A DNA stretch of 64,000 bases from Gemmatimonadota bacterium (lineage in GTDB: Bacteria > Gemmatimonadota > Gemmatimonadetes > Longimicrobiales > Gaopeijiaceae), in assembly GCA_022560615.1 (NCBI GenBank), contig JADFSR010000003.1, positions 124,001 through 188,000 of the forward strand, given 5' to 3'. A model generated the notes under the pieces. The model was not told the DNA's origin. It made no database searches and saw only the letters and a list, made by a program, of their open reading frames with translations. Shown here piece after piece: positions 19,199 through 30,511 of this stretch. The translations under genes were made by a program, and so were the position numbers. Position 1 is the stretch's first letter; each line of letters opens with the position of its first letter.

Positions 19199-21301
19199 AT
19201 GCCCAGAAAGACTCCACTACCGCAGCTGCGCAACATCGGCATCATGGCGCACATCGATGCCGGGAAGACCACGACCACCGAGCGCATCCTGTTCTACACG
19301 GGACGGGTGCACCGTGTGGGCGAGGTACACGACGGTGCTGCCACCATGGACTGGATGGAGCAGGAGCAGGAGCGAGGGATCACGATTACGTCCGCTGCCA
19401 CCACAGCTCATTGGCTCCGCAACGGTACCGATTACCGAATTAACATCATCGACACACCCGGCCACGTGGATTTCACGGCCGAGGTCGAACGGTCGCTGCG
19501 CGTTCTGGACGGTGCGGTGGCCGTTTTTTGTGCGGTGGGTGGTGTGGAGCCGCAATCCGAGACGGTTTGGCGCCAGGCGGACCGCTACACGGTCCCGCGC
19601 ATCGCGTTCGTCAATAAGATGGACCGTGTCGGCGCTGACTTCATAAACGTCGTCGGCATGATGCGCGACCGGCTGGGTGCGAACGCGCATCCGGTCCAGT
19701 ATCCGCTGGGCGAGGGTGAGCTCTTCACAGGGGTCGTCGACATCGTCGAGCGGAAGGCGATCATCTACGAAGGCGAGATGGGCTCGAAGTTCAGCGACGG
19801 TCCCGTCCCCGACGGCCTCGTCGACACGGTCGAGGAGTTGCGTCACACGCTGCTCGAGGCCGCGATAGAGCACGACGACGATCTCATCGAGAAGTACCTC
19901 GGGGGAGAAGAGCTCAGCAACGATGAGCTCCGTCACGCGATCCGTGCGGCGACCATCAAGGGTGTCATCTTCCCCGTCTTTTGCGGCTCTGCCTTCAAGA
20001 ACAAAGGCGTGCAGGCGCTCCTGGACGGGGTGATCGACTACCTGCCGTCGCCGATCGACGTGCCCGCGATTCAGGGGCACCTCCCACACCACGACGAGAC
20101 CTTCGAGACCCGCGAGGCGAGCGACGACGCCCCCTTCGCGGCTCTTGCGTTCAAGATCGCGACGGACCCCTACGTCGGTAAGCTGACGTTCTTCCGGGTC
20201 TACTCCGGCTCACTACCCGCCGGTAGCTACGTGTACAACGCCAGCAGGGATCAGCGAGAGCGCGTGGGCCGGATCCTGCAGATGCACGCCAACAAGCGTG
20301 AGGAGCGAGACGAGGTGTTCGCGGGCGACATCGCCGCAGCGATCGGCCTCAAGCACGTGAAGACCGGCGACACTCTGTGCGTCGAGACCCACCCGATCAT
20401 CCTGGAGGCGATGAGCTTCCCGGAGCCGGTCATCGCGGTCGCGATCGAGCCGAAGACGAGGGCCGACCAGGACAAGCTCACGAACGGGCTGGTCAAGCTC
20501 ACCGACGAGGACCCGACGTTCCGCGTCTTCACCGATCCGGAGACGAACCAGACGATCATCTCGGGCATGGGTGAGCTCCACCTCGAGATCATCGTCGATC
20601 GCCTCAAGCGCGAGTTCGGCGTCGAGGCCAACATCGGTCGCCCGCAGGTCGCGTACCGCGAGACGATCCGCAAGCGAGCCGAGAAAGTGGAAGGCAGGTT
20701 CGTCCGCCAGACGGGTGGGCGCGGTCAGTACGGCCACGTGGTCATCAACATCGAACCGGGCACACCCGGTTCGGGCTTCATCTTCGAGGACAAGATCCAC
20801 GGTGGCTCGATCCCTCGAGAGTACATCGGCTCCGTCGAAGCGGGGATCCGTGACGCGCTCGACTCGGGCGTGCTCGCCAGCTACCCGGTCATCGACGTGA
20901 AGGTCGAGCTGATCGACGGGTCGTACCACGATGTCGACTCGAGTGAAATGGCGTTCAAGGTCGCCGGCTCGATGGCACTCAAGGCGGGCATCAAGAAGGC
21001 CAAGCCGATCCTGCTCGAGCCGATCATGGACGTCGAGGTCGTGACTCCGGCCGACTACATGGGAGATATCATCGGCGACCTATCGGCCCGTCGGGGCAAG
21101 GTCGGCGGTATGACCGAGCGTGCGGGCGCGCGCGTCATCGGCGCTTCGGTGCCGCTCGGTGAGATGTTCGGCTATTCGACCACGCTTCGCTCGATGAGCC
21201 AGGGGCGGGCCGTGTATACGATGCAGTTCGCGCACTACGACGAGGTTCCGAAGTCGAAAGCCGAGGAAATCATGGCGACCGACGGCGGCGGAGCCGACTG
21301 A
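19199..21301 (+). CDS. fusA: Elongation factor G
   Basis: EF-G drives translocation and, with RRF, ribosome recycling. The 700-residue protein has the P-loop AHIDAGKT at 17-24, the DTPGHVDF G3 motif, NKMD for guanine specificity, and domains II to V. The GGRGQYGHV segment of domain IV is intact. The ATG at 19199 gives the canonical start. The gene is separated from rpsG by a 227-bp structured region, larger than usual in a str operon, and tuf2 follows after 44 bp. Confidence 0.97.
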   Translation: MPRKTPLPQLRNIGIMAHIDAGKTTTTERILFYTGRVHRVGEVHDGAATMDWMEQEQERGITITSAATTAHWLRNGTDYRINIIDTPGHVDFTAEVERSLRVLDGAVAVFCAVGGVEPQSETVWRQADRYTVPRIAFVNKMDRVGADFINVVGMMRDRLGANAHPVQYPLGEGELFTGVVDIVERKAIIYEGEMGSKFSDGPVPDGLVDTVEELRHTLLEAAIEHDDDLIEKYLGGEELSNDELRHAIRAATIKGVIFPVFCGSAFKNKGVQALLDGVIDYLPSPIDVPAIQGHLPHHDETFETREASDDAPFAALAFKIATDPYVGKLTFFRVYSGSLPAGSYVYNASRDQRERVGRILQMHANKREERDEVFAGDIAAAIGLKHVKTGDTLCVETHPIILEAMSFPEPVIAVAIEPKTRADQDKLTNGLVKLTDEDPTFRVFTDPETNQTIISGMGELHLEIIVDRLKREFGVEANIGRPQVAYRETIRKRAEKVEGRFVRQTGGRGQYGHVVINIEPGTPGSGFIFEDKIHGGSIPREYIGSVEAGIRDALDSGVLASYPVIDVKVELIDGSYHDVDSSEMAFKVAGSMALKAGIKKAKPILLEPIMDVEVVTPADYMGDIIGDLSARRGKVGGMTERAGARVIGASVPLGEMFGYSTTLRSMSQGRAVYTMQFAHYDEVPKSKAEEIMATDGGGAD

Positions 21302-21338
21302 GCTGGGAAACCAACCCTTTAGCCTGCCGAGCAAAGAG

Positions 21339-22724
<1,386 letters not shown>

Positions 22725-22885
22725 CGGATCTGGGACGCGGGGCAGGCAGGTAGAAGGACCGAAGCGGTCTGTGAAAACAGGAAGGATTGGCCACCTAGGG
22801 GTTCCTAGTGGGCTGATGAAGCAGGTGCGGTAAAAGAATGGCCGGAGGGACCGCAGTCCCTCCGGCCCGCCAAACAGAGGCCAAA
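22725..22885 (+). promoter_or_regulatory. Leader of the S10 operon
   Basis: No gene is present. The region holds GACCG-AAG-CGGTC (22757-22769), an imperfect hairpin around CCTAGGGGTTCCTAG (22791-22814), and a perfect 12-bp stem GGCCGGAGGGAC/GTCCCTCCGGCC with CGCA loop (22840-22867). The last hairpin ends 18 bp before the rpsJ ATG. In E. coli the S10 leader binds L4 to attenuate the operon. A comparable leader is likely here, but the ligand is unknown. The core GGGACCGCAG also occurs in the rpmG leader. Confidence 0.55.
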
Positions 22886-23194
22886 ATGGCTCAAAGAATC
22901 AGAATCCGACTGAAGGCGTTCGACCACTGGCTGATCGATCAGACCGCGGCCGACATTGTTCGGACAGCGCAGAAAACGGGCGCGACGGTGCGGGGGCCTA
23001 TCCCGTTGCCGACGCGGCGTGAGCGCTGGACCGTGCTTCGCTCGCCGCACATCGACAAGAAGAGTCGTGAGCAGTTCGAGCTGCGTACGCACAAGCGACT
23101 CATCGACATCGTCGATAGCCGCCCACAGACGATCGACGCGTTGACCAAGCTGGATTTGCCGGTAGGGGTCGACGTGGAGATCAAGGTCGACTGA
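22886..23194 (+). CDS. rpsJ: 30S ribosomal protein S10
   Basis: S10 (NusE) is a small-subunit protein and a NusB partner in antitermination. The 102 residues begin [17 protein letters not shown] and contain [21 protein letters not shown], the family signature. The ATG at 22886 follows ACAGAGG. A longer in-frame start at 22838 would run through the leader hairpin and is rejected. First gene of the S10 operon. Confidence 0.96.
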   Translation: MAQRIRIRLKAFDHWLIDQTAADIVRTAQKTGATVRGPIPLPTRRERWTVLRSPHIDKKSREQFELRTHKRLIDIVDSRPQTIDALTKLDLPVGVDVEIKVD

Positions 23195-23207
23195 CGGAGG
23201 ACTCCGA

Positions 23208-23825
23208 ATGCCCGGATTGATCGGAAAAAAGATCGGCATGACGCGGATCTTCGATGACGAAGGGGTGCAGATACCCGTCACCGTCATTGAAGCCGGTCCG
23301 TGCGCCGTCGTTCAGGTGAAGTCCGAGGAGTCGGATGGCTACCGTGCCATCCAGCTCGGCTTCGGCGCCCAGAAGGCCAAGCGCGCTTCAAAGGCCGAAG
23401 TGGGACACGCAGCCAAGGCGGGCCTCGAGGCCGCGCCACGGCTCATGCGTGAGTTCGCCCCGGACGACGGTGAGGAATACGAGGTGGGCCAGCAGCTCAC
23501 CGTTGAGGTTTTTGAGGCCGGTGACCGCGTCAAGGTCACAGGCCGGTCGAAGGGTCGCGGATTCCAGGGCGTGGTGAAGCGCCATGGTTTCGCGGGGCGT
23601 CCGGCTTCGCACGGACACTCCCATTCCCGTACCCCAGGGTCCATGGGCCCGGGTACGGACCCGTCCCGCGTCATCAAGGGCAAGAAGTTGCCCGGGCGTA
23701 TGGGTGGGACCCGCACGACCATCCGGAATCTTCAGGTCGTCCGCGTTGATGGTGAGCGGAACCTGATTTTCGTGAAGGGCGGCGTTCCGGGCGCCCGTAA
23801 TGGCTACGTTCTGATCTCGAAGTGA
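23208..23825 (+). CDS. rplC: 50S ribosomal protein L3
   Basis: L3 is an early assembly protein reaching the peptidyl-transferase centre; 205 residues. The start [13 protein letters not shown] and the long internal loop containing [20 protein letters not shown] and PGRMGG are diagnostic. The Gln in the GSMGPGT/HG loop region methylated by PrmB was not assigned. An AGGAGG-like site precedes the ATG (CGGAGGACTCCGA). The stop overlaps the alternative rplD GTG. Confidence 0.97.
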   Translation: MPGLIGKKIGMTRIFDDEGVQIPVTVIEAGPCAVVQVKSEESDGYRAIQLGFGAQKAKRASKAEVGHAAKAGLEAAPRLMREFAPDDGEEYEVGQQLTVEVFEAGDRVKVTGRSKGRGFQGVVKRHGFAGRPASHGHSHSRTPGSMGPGTDPSRVIKGKKLPGRMGGTRTTIRNLQVVRVDGERNLIFVKGGVPGARNGYVLISK

Positions 23826-23827
23826 CC

Positions 23828-24556
23828 ATGTACAAGGCGCGATATTACAAGGCTGACGGCAAGAAGGGGAAGGCACGGGCGTTGCCCGACAACCTCTTCG
23901 ACGGCGTCGTGAATGAGGGCGTCATGCACCAGGCGGTGAGGACGTACCTCGCGAACCAGCGACAAGGGACGGCATCCGCCAAGGGGCGTTCCGACGTCGC
24001 CGGTGGCGGCCGTAAACCCTGGCGTCAGAAAGGCACGGGTCGCGCCCGAGCGGGAACCATCCGGTCGCCCATCTGGGTGGGCGGTGGCGTTGCGTTTCCA
24101 CCGATCCCCCACTCGTGGCGTCAGCGTCTGCCCAAGAAGGTGAAGGCGCTCGCTCGGCGCTCGGCGCTCAATGACCGCGCCGAGCGCGACAGGGTCGTTC
24201 TCGCGGATTTGCCCGTCATGGAGGCCCCCAAGACTCGTGATCTCGTGAGCTTCTTGAGCTCGATCGCACCGGAGGGGAAGGTTCTCGTGCTGACCGATGG
24301 CAAGAACGAGAACCTGTACCTGTCAGCTCGTAACCTCTCGAACGTGTCGGTAGTGCCCTTCGGCGGCGAGTCCGTATACGACGTGCTCTGGGCGTACACG
24401 GTTGTCATCGAACGCTCGGCGCTAGACGACAAGGCTGAGGCTCCGGCTGAGGTCGAGGAGGTCGAGGTTGAGCCCGCCACGGAAGCGGAAGCAGAGCTGG
24501 AAGAAGAGCCAGAAGCAGAGGCCGAAGTGGGGACGGAGGAAGACGACGATGCGTGA
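23828..24556 (+). CDS. rplD: 50S ribosomal protein L4 with acidic C-terminal tail
   Basis: L4 lines the exit tunnel and often represses the S10 operon. The tunnel loop motif GGGRKPWRQKGTGRARAGT is intact. The protein has 242 residues, about 35 more than usual, because residues 204-242 form a tail made almost only of Glu, Ala, Val, Pro and Asp. The tail is not part of the L4 fold and is probably disordered. The ATG at 23828 is chosen; a GTG at 23822 would add two residues. The 3' end overlaps rplW by 8 bp. Confidence 0.95.
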   Translation: MYKARYYKADGKKGKARALPDNLFDGVVNEGVMHQAVRTYLANQRQGTASAKGRSDVAGGGRKPWRQKGTGRARAGTIRSPIWVGGGVAFPPIPHSWRQRLPKKVKALARRSALNDRAERDRVVLADLPVMEAPKTRDLVSFLSSIAPEGKVLVLTDGKNENLYLSARNLSNVSVVPFGGESVYDVLWAYTVVIERSALDDKAEAPAEVEEVEVEPATEAEAELEEEPEAEAEVGTEEDDDA

Positions 24557-24860
24557 CGCTTACGACATCATCTACGCGCCGGTGATCACCGAAAAGACCA
24601 GTGAGCAGATGGAGACCGACACCGTCTACACGTTCATCGTGAGCAAGCACGCCAACAAGATCGAGATCGGGCAAGCCGTCGAGCAGATCTGGGACGTGAC
24701 CGTGAAGGACGTCCGCACGATGCGCTATGCCGGCAAGGCGCGCCGGTCCCATATGGGGCGCATGGCCCGGAGCCAGACCCCGGGTCGTCGCGCGTCCTTC
24801 AAGAAAGCCGTGGTCCAGCTCTCTGAGGGCGACCACATTGAGCTCTACGAGGCCGGCTGA
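24549..24860 (+). CDS. rplW: 50S ribosomal protein L23
   Basis: L23 sits at the exit of the tunnel and docks trigger factor and SRP; 103 residues. [20 protein letters not shown] and the [15 protein letters not shown] region match the family. The ATG at 24549 lies inside the end of rplD. A start further upstream would read the L4 tail out of frame and is rejected. rplB begins 2 bp after the stop. Confidence 0.96.
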   Translation: MRDAYDIIYAPVITEKTSEQMETDTVYTFIVSKHANKIEIGQAVEQIWDVTVKDVRTMRYAGKARRSHMGRMARSQTPGRRASFKKAVVQLSEGDHIELYEAG

Positions 24861-24862
24861 TC

Positions 24863-25702
24863 ATGGGAATCAAGAAATTCAAGCCGGTTACGCCCGGCCA
24901 GCGAACCCGGTCGGTTCTCGACAATGAGGTGCTGACCCGCAAGGGGCCGGAGAAGTCGCTCACCGAATCGCTGAGCTCCAGCGGTGGCCGCAACCATCAC
25001 GGGCACGTGACGGTTCGACGCCGGGGTGGCGGCCACAAGCGAAAGTACCGGATCGTCGACTTCAAGCGGAACAAACTCGATGTGCCGGGCTTGGTGAAGC
25101 ACATCGAGTACGACCCGAACCGCTCGGCCAACATCGCGCTGATCTTCTACGAGGACGGCGAGAAGCGGTACATCCTGCATCCGAAGGGACTCAACGTCGG
25201 CGACACGATCATGTCGGGTCCCAACGCGGACGTCCGCATCGGTTCGGCGATGCCGCTCGAGTTCGTGCCTCTCGGCACGGCGGTCCACAACGTCGAGCTC
25301 AAGCCGGCCAAGGGCGGTCAGCTGGCGCGTTCGGCCGGGGCTTCGGTCCAGGTCGTGGCGAAGGAAGGAGGCTTTGTCACGCTGAGACTGCCTTCGACGG
25401 AAATGCGCCGGTTTCGCAAGGAGTGCATGGCTACCATCGGAGAGGTCGGCAACTCGGACCACGAGTTGACCGTGATCGGCAAGGCAGGTGCAAACCGTTG
25501 GCGGGGCAAGCGCCCGAAGGTACGCGGTGTCGCCATGAACCCGGTCGATCACCCTCTGGGTGGTGGTGAGGGCCGGGCATCGGGTGGACGTCCTCCGGTC
25601 TCGCCGTGGGGCAAGACCGAGGGCAAGAAGACACGCAACAAGAAAAAGGAATCCACCAAGTACATCGTGCGCGGCCGCAAGCGCGGCAAAGCCACGCAGT
25701 GA
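24863..25702 (+). CDS. rplB: 50S ribosomal protein L2
   Basis: This 279-residue protein is required for subunit joining and peptidyl transfer. [22 protein letters not shown] near the N-terminus is diagnostic, as is the C-terminal region [19 protein letters not shown] with the conserved His of the peptidyl-transferase area. Standard length and start. Confidence 0.97.
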   Translation: MGIKKFKPVTPGQRTRSVLDNEVLTRKGPEKSLTESLSSSGGRNHHGHVTVRRRGGGHKRKYRIVDFKRNKLDVPGLVKHIEYDPNRSANIALIFYEDGEKRYILHPKGLNVGDTIMSGPNADVRIGSAMPLEFVPLGTAVHNVELKPAKGGQLARSAGASVQVVAKEGGFVTLRLPSTEMRRFRKECMATIGEVGNSDHELTVIGKAGANRWRGKRPKVRGVAMNPVDHPLGGGEGRASGGRPPVSPWGKTEGKKTRNKKKESTKYIVRGRKRGKATQ

Positions 25703-25719
25703 CCAGGGGCTGACCAACT

Positions 25720-26004
25720 ATGCCGCGTAGCCTAAAGAAGGGTCCGTTCATCAATGACAAGCTTCTTCTCAAGATCGAGATCATGAACTCTCGTAATGAG
25801 AAGAAGGTCATCAAGACATGGTCCCGTGCCTCGACGATCTCTCCGGATTTCGTGGGTCACACGGTGGCCGTACACAACGGCAACAAGTTCATCCCCGTGT
25901 ACATCACGGAGAACATGGTCGGACACAAACTCGGTGAGTTCGCGCCAACCCGCCTATTCCGCGGGCACAGTGGCAGGCTGGCCGACAAACGGTCCGGACG
26001 GTAA
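25720..26004 (+). CDS. rpsS: 30S ribosomal protein S19
   Basis: S19 is a 94-residue head protein that partners S13. [11 protein letters not shown] at the start and [17 protein letters not shown] later are family signatures. It lies 17 bp after rplB and 5 bp before rplV. Confidence 0.97.
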   Translation: MPRSLKKGPFINDKLLLKIEIMNSRNEKKVIKTWSRASTISPDFVGHTVAVHNGNKFIPVYITENMVGHKLGEFAPTRLFRGHSGRLADKRSGR

Positions 26005-26009
26005 GCCCA

Positions 26010-26363
26010 ATGAAAGCTCGAGCAATCGCCCGGTACGTTCGCATGAGTCCCCGCAAGGTCCGGCTCGTCGTGGACCAGATCCGGGGTAAGTCGGTGAACG
26101 AGGCATACGCCATTCTTCAGTTCTCGAAGAAAGTCGCTGCCGAGCCTGTCGGTAAGACTCTTCGTTCGGCGGTAGCGAACGCACAGGACAGATCACAGGA
26201 CGAAGGCGACCTCCTCGATGTGGACGACCTGGTCGTTCAGGAAGCCTTCGTAGACGAGGGCCCGACGCTCCGTCGCTGGCGCGCGCGCGCGCAGGGGCGA
26301 GCAGCGCCGATCCGTAAGCGCACGAGCCACATCACCGTGGTCGTCGACAAAAAGGACGCCTGA
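26010..26363 (+). CDS. rplV: 50S ribosomal protein L22
   Basis: L22 spans the 50S subunit and forms part of the tunnel constriction; 117 residues. The N-terminal [20 protein letters not shown] motif and the C-terminal hairpin [21 protein letters not shown] are conserved. The hairpin shows no insertion of the macrolide-resistance type. Confidence 0.97.
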   Translation: MKARAIARYVRMSPRKVRLVVDQIRGKSVNEAYAILQFSKKVAAEPVGKTLRSAVANAQDRSQDEGDLLDVDDLVVQEAFVDEGPTLRRWRARAQGRAAPIRKRTSHITVVVDKKDA

Positions 26364-26367
26364 GGAT

Positions 26368-27027
26368 ATGGGACAAAAGACACACCCCCTCGGGTTCCGG
26401 CTCGGGATCGTCAAGGACTGGACGTCCCGCTGGTACGCCGAGCGCGATTTCCCGCGCCTCCTCAAGGAGGACGAGACGATCCGCAAGTACCTTCGTCGGC
26501 GCCTGGCTCATGCCGCGCTTGCGCTGGTTGAGATCGAGCGCAAGCCGAGCAAGATCGTCGTCACGCTGCACACCGCCCGTCCGGGTGTCGTGATCGGCAA
26601 GAGGGGCGCCGAGGTCGACAAGTTGCGCGACGAGCTCGCGATGCTCACCAACGCCGAGATCTCCGTGAACGTCGAGGAGATCAAGCAGCCGGAGGTGAGC
26701 GCGTATCTGGTAGCCGAGAACATCGCCCACCAGTTGCGTCAGCGCATCTCGTTCCGGCGCGCGATGAAGCGCGCGGTGCAGTCCGCGATCCGTGCCGGGG
26801 CCGAGGGCATCAAGATCCAGTGCGCAGGCCGTCTGGGTGGCGCCGAGATCGCAAGAACGGAGGGATACAACGAGGGCCGGGTGCCGCTGCATACGCTGCG
26901 CGCGGACATCGACTACGCCCAGGTGCCTGCGTTTACGACGTACGGCGTCATTGGTGTGAAGTGCTGGATCTTCAAGGGCGAGGTCGTCGAGGAGCGGCGT
27001 GGCCGCACCTACTCGACCGGCGGCTGA
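26368..27027 (+). CDS. rpsC: 30S ribosomal protein S3
   Basis: S3 forms part of the mRNA entry pore; 219 residues. It starts [13 protein letters not shown]. The KH domain GxxG is seen as VIGKRGAEV, and the second domain includes the [16 protein letters not shown] motif. It follows rplV after 4 bp. Confidence 0.97.
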   Translation: MGQKTHPLGFRLGIVKDWTSRWYAERDFPRLLKEDETIRKYLRRRLAHAALALVEIERKPSKIVVTLHTARPGVVIGKRGAEVDKLRDELAMLTNAEISVNVEEIKQPEVSAYLVAENIAHQLRQRISFRRAMKRAVQSAIRAGAEGIKIQCAGRLGGAEIARTEGYNEGRVPLHTLRADIDYAQVPAFTTYGVIGVKCWIFKGEVVEERRGRTYSTGG

Positions 27028-27041
27028 GCGAGGAATAGACG

Positions 27042-27458
27042 ATGCTAGCTCCAAAACGAGTAAGGCGACGGAAGACCCACAAGGGTCGCATGCGCGGAAT
27101 GGCGTACCGGGGAAGCAAGGTCTCCTTCGGGGAGTACGGCCTGCAGGCGCTCGAGCCGACTTGGATCACCAACCGACAGATCGAATCGGCCCGTGTCGCC
27201 ATGACCCGTCACATCAAGCGTGGTGGCAAGGTCTGGATCCGGATCTTCCCGGATAAGCCGATCACTTCAAAGCCCGCTGAGACCCGCATGGGGAAGGGCA
27301 AGGGCAACCCCGAAGGTTGGGTCGCGGTGGTCAAGCCGGGCCGGATCATGTTCGAGCTCGAGGGCGTGAACGAGAAAGTGGCAGAGCAGGCGATGCGACT
27401 GGCCGCTGCGAAGCTGCCGATCAAATGCCGGTTCGTCGTCCGCGACCGCCAGCTTTAG
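27042..27458 (+). CDS. rplP: 50S ribosomal protein L16
   Basis: L16 helps place the A-site tRNA; 138 residues. [18 protein letters not shown] is the conserved start, and the [20 protein letters not shown] loop contains the Arg site hydroxylated by RoxA in some bacteria. Complete and of normal length. Confidence 0.97.
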   Translation: MLAPKRVRRRKTHKGRMRGMAYRGSKVSFGEYGLQALEPTWITNRQIESARVAMTRHIKRGGKVWIRIFPDKPITSKPAETRMGKGKGNPEGWVAVVKPGRIMFELEGVNEKVAEQAMRLAAAKLPIKCRFVVRDRQL

Positions 27459-27464
27459 GAGAGA

Positions 27465-27680
27465 ATGATGAAAGCCGATGACATCCGCGATTGGGATGAC
27501 ACTGAGATCGAAGCCCGGCTAAAAGAGCTTAGGGAAGAGCAGTTCAAGTTGCGTTTCCAGGGCTCGATGATGGCGCTCGAGAACGCGGGACTGCCGAGGC
27601 AGATCAAGCGCGATATCGCGCGCCTAAGGACCGTGCGTCGCGAGCGCGAGCTCGCGCAGAACTCCGCTGAGAACGCGTGA
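27465..27680 (+). CDS. rpmC: 50S ribosomal protein L29
   Basis: This is a two-helix protein of 71 residues near the tunnel exit. The segments [14 protein letters not shown] and the second helix [18 protein letters not shown] are typical. An AGGAGAG-like site precedes tandem ATG codons (27465 and 27468). The next gene overlaps or directly follows. Confidence 0.95.
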   Translation: MMKADDIRDWDDTEIEARLKELREEQFKLRFQGSMMALENAGLPRQIKRDIARLRTVRRERELAQNSAENA

Positions 27681-27691
27681 GCCAGGAAGCC

Positions 27692-28036
27692 ATGAGCGAG
27701 AACGAGAGCGAACAGGTCGAGGCCGAGACCCCGGAGACGGAGGTATCAGAAGCTCCCGCCGCCGCCAAACGCGAGGCAACGGGCGCGCGCAACCGACGCA
27801 AGGTGCGTGTTGGCCTGGTCGTGAGCGATAAGGGTGACAAGACCGTGACCGTCGTGGTCGAGCGTCGATTCGCCCACCCGTTGTACGGCAAGGGGGTCAA
27901 GCGCACCAAGAGATATCGGGTGCACGACGAGAAGAACGAGTATCACGTCGGCGACGCCGTGCGGATCGTGGAGACCCGCCCGCTGTCCAAGACCAAGCGT
28001 TGGCGTGTCACCGGTTTGGCCGAGCGCCAGGCCTAA
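27692..28036 (+). CDS. rpsQ: 30S ribosomal protein S17 with acidic N-terminal extension
   Basis: S17 is an OB-fold assembly protein. The core begins near residue 33 ([21 protein letters not shown]) and includes [19 protein letters not shown]. The first 32 residues are an extra segment rich in Glu, Ala, Ser and Pro, absent from typical S17 of about 85 residues; total 114. The ATG at 27692 follows CCAGGAAG; a GTG at 27677 overlapping the rpmC stop would add five residues. The extension resembles the acidic tail of L4 in composition. Confidence 0.93.
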   Translation: MSENESEQVEAETPETEVSEAPAAAKREATGARNRRKVRVGLVVSDKGDKTVTVVVERRFAHPLYGKGVKRTKRYRVHDEKNEYHVGDAVRIVETRPLSKTKRWRVTGLAERQA

Positions 28037-28059
28037 CCGAACGTCAGAGGAATCGAGAG

Positions 28060-28428
28060 ATGATTCAGCAGGAGTCGATCCTCCGGATCGCCGACAACAC
28101 GGGCGCCAAGTCGGCACTCTGTATCAGGGTGCTGGGAGGTTCGGGACGCCGGTACGCCGGGGTGGGCGATGTCATCGTCGCAACCGTGAAGGATGCCATC
28201 CCCAACGCGGGTATCAAGAAGGGTGAGGTCGTGCGAGCCGTGGTCGTGCGGACCGCCAAGGAGACGCGTCGTCGGGACGGGACGTACATCCGGTTCGAGG
28301 ACAACGCGGCGGTCATCATCACCCCGCAGGGTGAGCCCCGCGGCACCCGGATCTTCGGACCCGTCGGCCGCGAGCTACGCGAGAGGAAGTACATGAAGAT
28401 CGTTTCCCTGGCGCCTGAGGTACTGTGA
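28060..28428 (+). CDS. rplN: 50S ribosomal protein L14
   Basis: L14 is a 122-residue protein at the subunit interface. [21 protein letters not shown] at the N-terminus and the [19 protein letters not shown] region are diagnostic. The ATG at 28060 follows GGAATCGAGAG. It overlaps rplX by one base (TGATG). Confidence 0.97.
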   Translation: MIQQESILRIADNTGAKSALCIRVLGGSGRRYAGVGDVIVATVKDAIPNAGIKKGEVVRAVVVRTAKETRRRDGTYIRFEDNAAVIITPQGEPRGTRIFGPVGRELRERKYMKIVSLAPEVL

Positions 28429-28763
28429 TGGCCAGGACCAAGTTTCAGATCATGAAGGGCGACCGTGTCCGAGTGATTCGCGGCAATGACCGCGACCTCG
28501 AGGGCGCGGTGCTCGAAGTCATGAAAGAGAAGGCGCGCGTGCGCGTCGAAGGCGTAAACATTCGCAAGCGGCATACGCGCCCGACGGAGGCGAACCCCGA
28601 CGGTGGCATCATCACCTTCGCGGCGCCGATCCACGTTTCCAACGTGATGCTCGTCGACCCGACGACCGAAGAGGCCAGCCGCGTACGCACGCGCGTCGAA
28701 GAGGACGGAACCAAGGAGCGGATCGCCGTGAAGACCGGCAATCCGATTCCCAGACCACAATGA
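28428..28763 (+). CDS. rplX: 50S ribosomal protein L24
   Basis: This assembly initiator protein of 111 residues has a KOW domain (MKGDRVRVIRGNDRDLEG) and the GVNIRKRHTRPT motif. The ATG at 28428 overlaps the rplN stop; a GTG at 28425 is in frame but adds only one residue. rplE starts in the last codons (ATGA overlap). Confidence 0.95.
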   Translation: MARTKFQIMKGDRVRVIRGNDRDLEGAVLEVMKEKARVRVEGVNIRKRHTRPTEANPDGGIITFAAPIHVSNVMLVDPTTEEASRVRTRVEEDGTKERIAVKTGNPIPRPQ

Positions 28764-29338
28764 AGATGGAACCGCGACTCAAGACTCACTATGCCGAATA
28801 CGTGAGGCCAAAGCTCCAGGAGGAGTTCGGCTACGCGAATTCGCACCAAATCCCGAAGGTCGTGAAGGTCGTGATCAACGTGGGCGCCGGTGAAGCGGCT
28901 AAAGACCGGAAGCTGCTCGATAGCATCATGGCCGAGCTCGAAGTGATCTCCGGCCAGAAGCCGCTGATGAACCGCGCCCGACGCTCGATCTCGAACTTCC
29001 AGCTGCGGGAGGGCATGCCGATCGGCGCTTCCGTGACGCTGCGCGGCCAAAAGATGTGGTTCTTCCTGGACCGCCTGATCAGCACGGTGATTCCACGTGT
29101 CCGTGACTTCCGGGGGCTCAAAACGCGCTCCTTCGACGGTCGCGGGAACTACACGATGGCCGTGAAGGAGCAGATCACCTTCCCCGAGATCGACTACGAA
29201 AAAGTTCGCAAGATTCACGGGATGGACATCACGGTGGTCACATCCACCGACAAGGATGACGAGGGTCTTGCCCTGTTGCGTGAGTTGGGCTTCCCGTTCC
29301 GCGGCGCGGTGCCGGTGCAAGTCGGCGCGACCGCCTAG
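28760..29338 (+). CDS. rplE: 50S ribosomal protein L5
   Basis: L5 binds 5S rRNA and contacts the P-site tRNA; 192 residues. PKVVKVVINVGAGEAA, MNRARRSISNFQLREGMPIG, and RDFRGLKTRSFDGRGNYTM are conserved. The C-terminal extension DKDDEGLALLRELGFPFR is normal for the family. Confidence 0.97.
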   Translation: MKMEPRLKTHYAEYVRPKLQEEFGYANSHQIPKVVKVVINVGAGEAAKDRKLLDSIMAELEVISGQKPLMNRARRSISNFQLREGMPIGASVTLRGQKMWFFLDRLISTVIPRVRDFRGLKTRSFDGRGNYTMAVKEQITFPEIDYEKVRKIHGMDITVVTSTDKDDEGLALLRELGFPFRGAVPVQVGATA

Positions 29339-29353
29339 GAGAGAGAGTTTCGA

Positions 29354-29539
29354 ATGGCCAGAAAGGCGCTCATCGAGAAGTCCAAGCGCAAGCCGAAGTT
29401 CGCCGTGCGGCAGCGGAACCGCTGTCAGCGTTGCGGGAGGCCACGGGCGTTCCTGCGGAAGTTCGGAATCTGCCGGATCTGTTTCCGGGAGATGTCGCTC
29501 AGGGGCGAGATCCCCGGTGTCCGCAAGTCGAGCTGGTAG
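29354..29539 (+). CDS. rpsN: 30S ribosomal protein S14, zinc type (type Z)
   Basis: This is the short 61-residue C+ form. Cys24, Cys27, Cys40 and Cys43 make the zinc finger in [20 protein letters not shown]. The conserved end [12 protein letters not shown] is present. It sits between rplE and rpsH, the normal location. Confidence 0.97.
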   Translation: MARKALIEKSKRKPKFAVRQRNRCQRCGRPRAFLRKFGICRICFREMSLRGEIPGVRKSSW

Positions 29540-29555
29540 GAGGAACCAGACAGTC

Positions 29556-29948
29556 ATGATGACCGACCCCATCGCGGACATGCTCACCCGCATCCGGAAC
29601 GCCGGCCAGGCGGCCCACAAGTGGGTGGACATGCCCGTGTCCACGCAGAAGATCGAAATCGCACGGCTCTTGCAAGAGAGCCATTTCGTGCACGCCCATA
29701 AGGTGCTCGCGGACGGACGCTTCGGCGTGCTCCGGGTCTACCTGAAGTACTACGAGGGCAAGCCGATCATCCGTCACATCGAGCGTGTCTCACGTCCCGG
29801 CCGACGCACATACGTCGGCAAGGATGAGATCCCTCGGATACGGAACGGTCTCGGCATGGCAATCCTGTCGACCTCGGCCGGCATGCTCTCCGACCGCAAC
29901 GCCCGTGAGCAGGGCGTCGGTGGCGAGTTGATGGCCGTGGTCTGGTAA
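29556..29948 (+). CDS. rpsH: 30S ribosomal protein S8
   Basis: S8 is a primary 16S rRNA binder and the usual repressor of the spc operon; 130 residues. It starts (M)MTDPIADMLTRIRNA and has the C-terminal RVSRPGRRTYV and STSAGMLSDRNAREQGVGGELM motifs. The double ATG at 29556/29559 follows TAGGAGGAACC. Longer in-frame readings upstream overlap rpsN in another frame. Confidence 0.97.
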   Translation: MMTDPIADMLTRIRNAGQAAHKWVDMPVSTQKIEIARLLQESHFVHAHKVLADGRFGVLRVYLKYYEGKPIIRHIERVSRPGRRTYVGKDEIPRIRNGLGMAILSTSAGMLSDRNAREQGVGGELMAVVW

Positions 29949-29969
29949 GCAGCGAGCGAGAGAGAAACG

Positions 29970-30509
29970 ATGTCTCGTATTGGAAAGATGCCTATCGTGC
30001 TCCCCAAGGGAGTCGAGGTCGAGCAGACTAACGGCACGCTCAGCGTGAAGGGTCCGAAGGGCTCCTTGCAGCTCAACGCACACCCGGACATGAAGGTCGT
30101 CATCGACGGGGGAGAGGTCCGCGTAGAGCGGCCATCCGACGAGAAGAAGCACCGCGCGTTGCACGGGCTCACCCGCTCGCTGATCGCGAACATGGTGACT
30201 GGCGTGACCGACGGCTTCGCCAAGACGCTGGAGATCGTCGGTGTGGGCTACCGCGCAGATGTCACAGGGAAGGGCGTGACCCTAAGCCTCGGGTTCAGCC
30301 ATACTATCGACTACATGCCGGCAGACGGTGTCAGTATCGAGTGCCCGAACCAGACGACGATCGTCGTGTCCGGCATCGACAAGCAGAAGGTCGGCCAGGC
30401 AGCAGCGGAAATCCGCGGGTTCCGGCCGCCCGAGCCCTACAAGGGCAAGGGAATCCGATATAAGGGTGAACATGTCCGGCGCAAGGCCGGTAAGACTGCC
30501 GGGATATAG
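29970..30509 (+). CDS. rplF: 50S ribosomal protein L6
   Basis: L6 has 179 residues in two homologous domains near the factor-binding site. It starts [14 protein letters not shown] and has the signature [19 protein letters not shown]-type end. The start ATG follows GAGAGAGAAAC. rplR starts 2 bp after the stop. Confidence 0.97.
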   Translation: MSRIGKMPIVLPKGVEVEQTNGTLSVKGPKGSLQLNAHPDMKVVIDGGEVRVERPSDEKKHRALHGLTRSLIANMVTGVTDGFAKTLEIVGVGYRADVTGKGVTLSLGFSHTIDYMPADGVSIECPNQTTIVVSGIDKQKVGQAAAEIRGFRPPEPYKGKGIRYKGEHVRRKAGKTAGI

Positions 30510-30511
30510 CG

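Noticed and set aside
22838-22885. Longer rpsJ start adding 16 residues
   Set aside because: The extension would be read through the perfect 12-bp leader hairpin and matches no S10 N-terminus.
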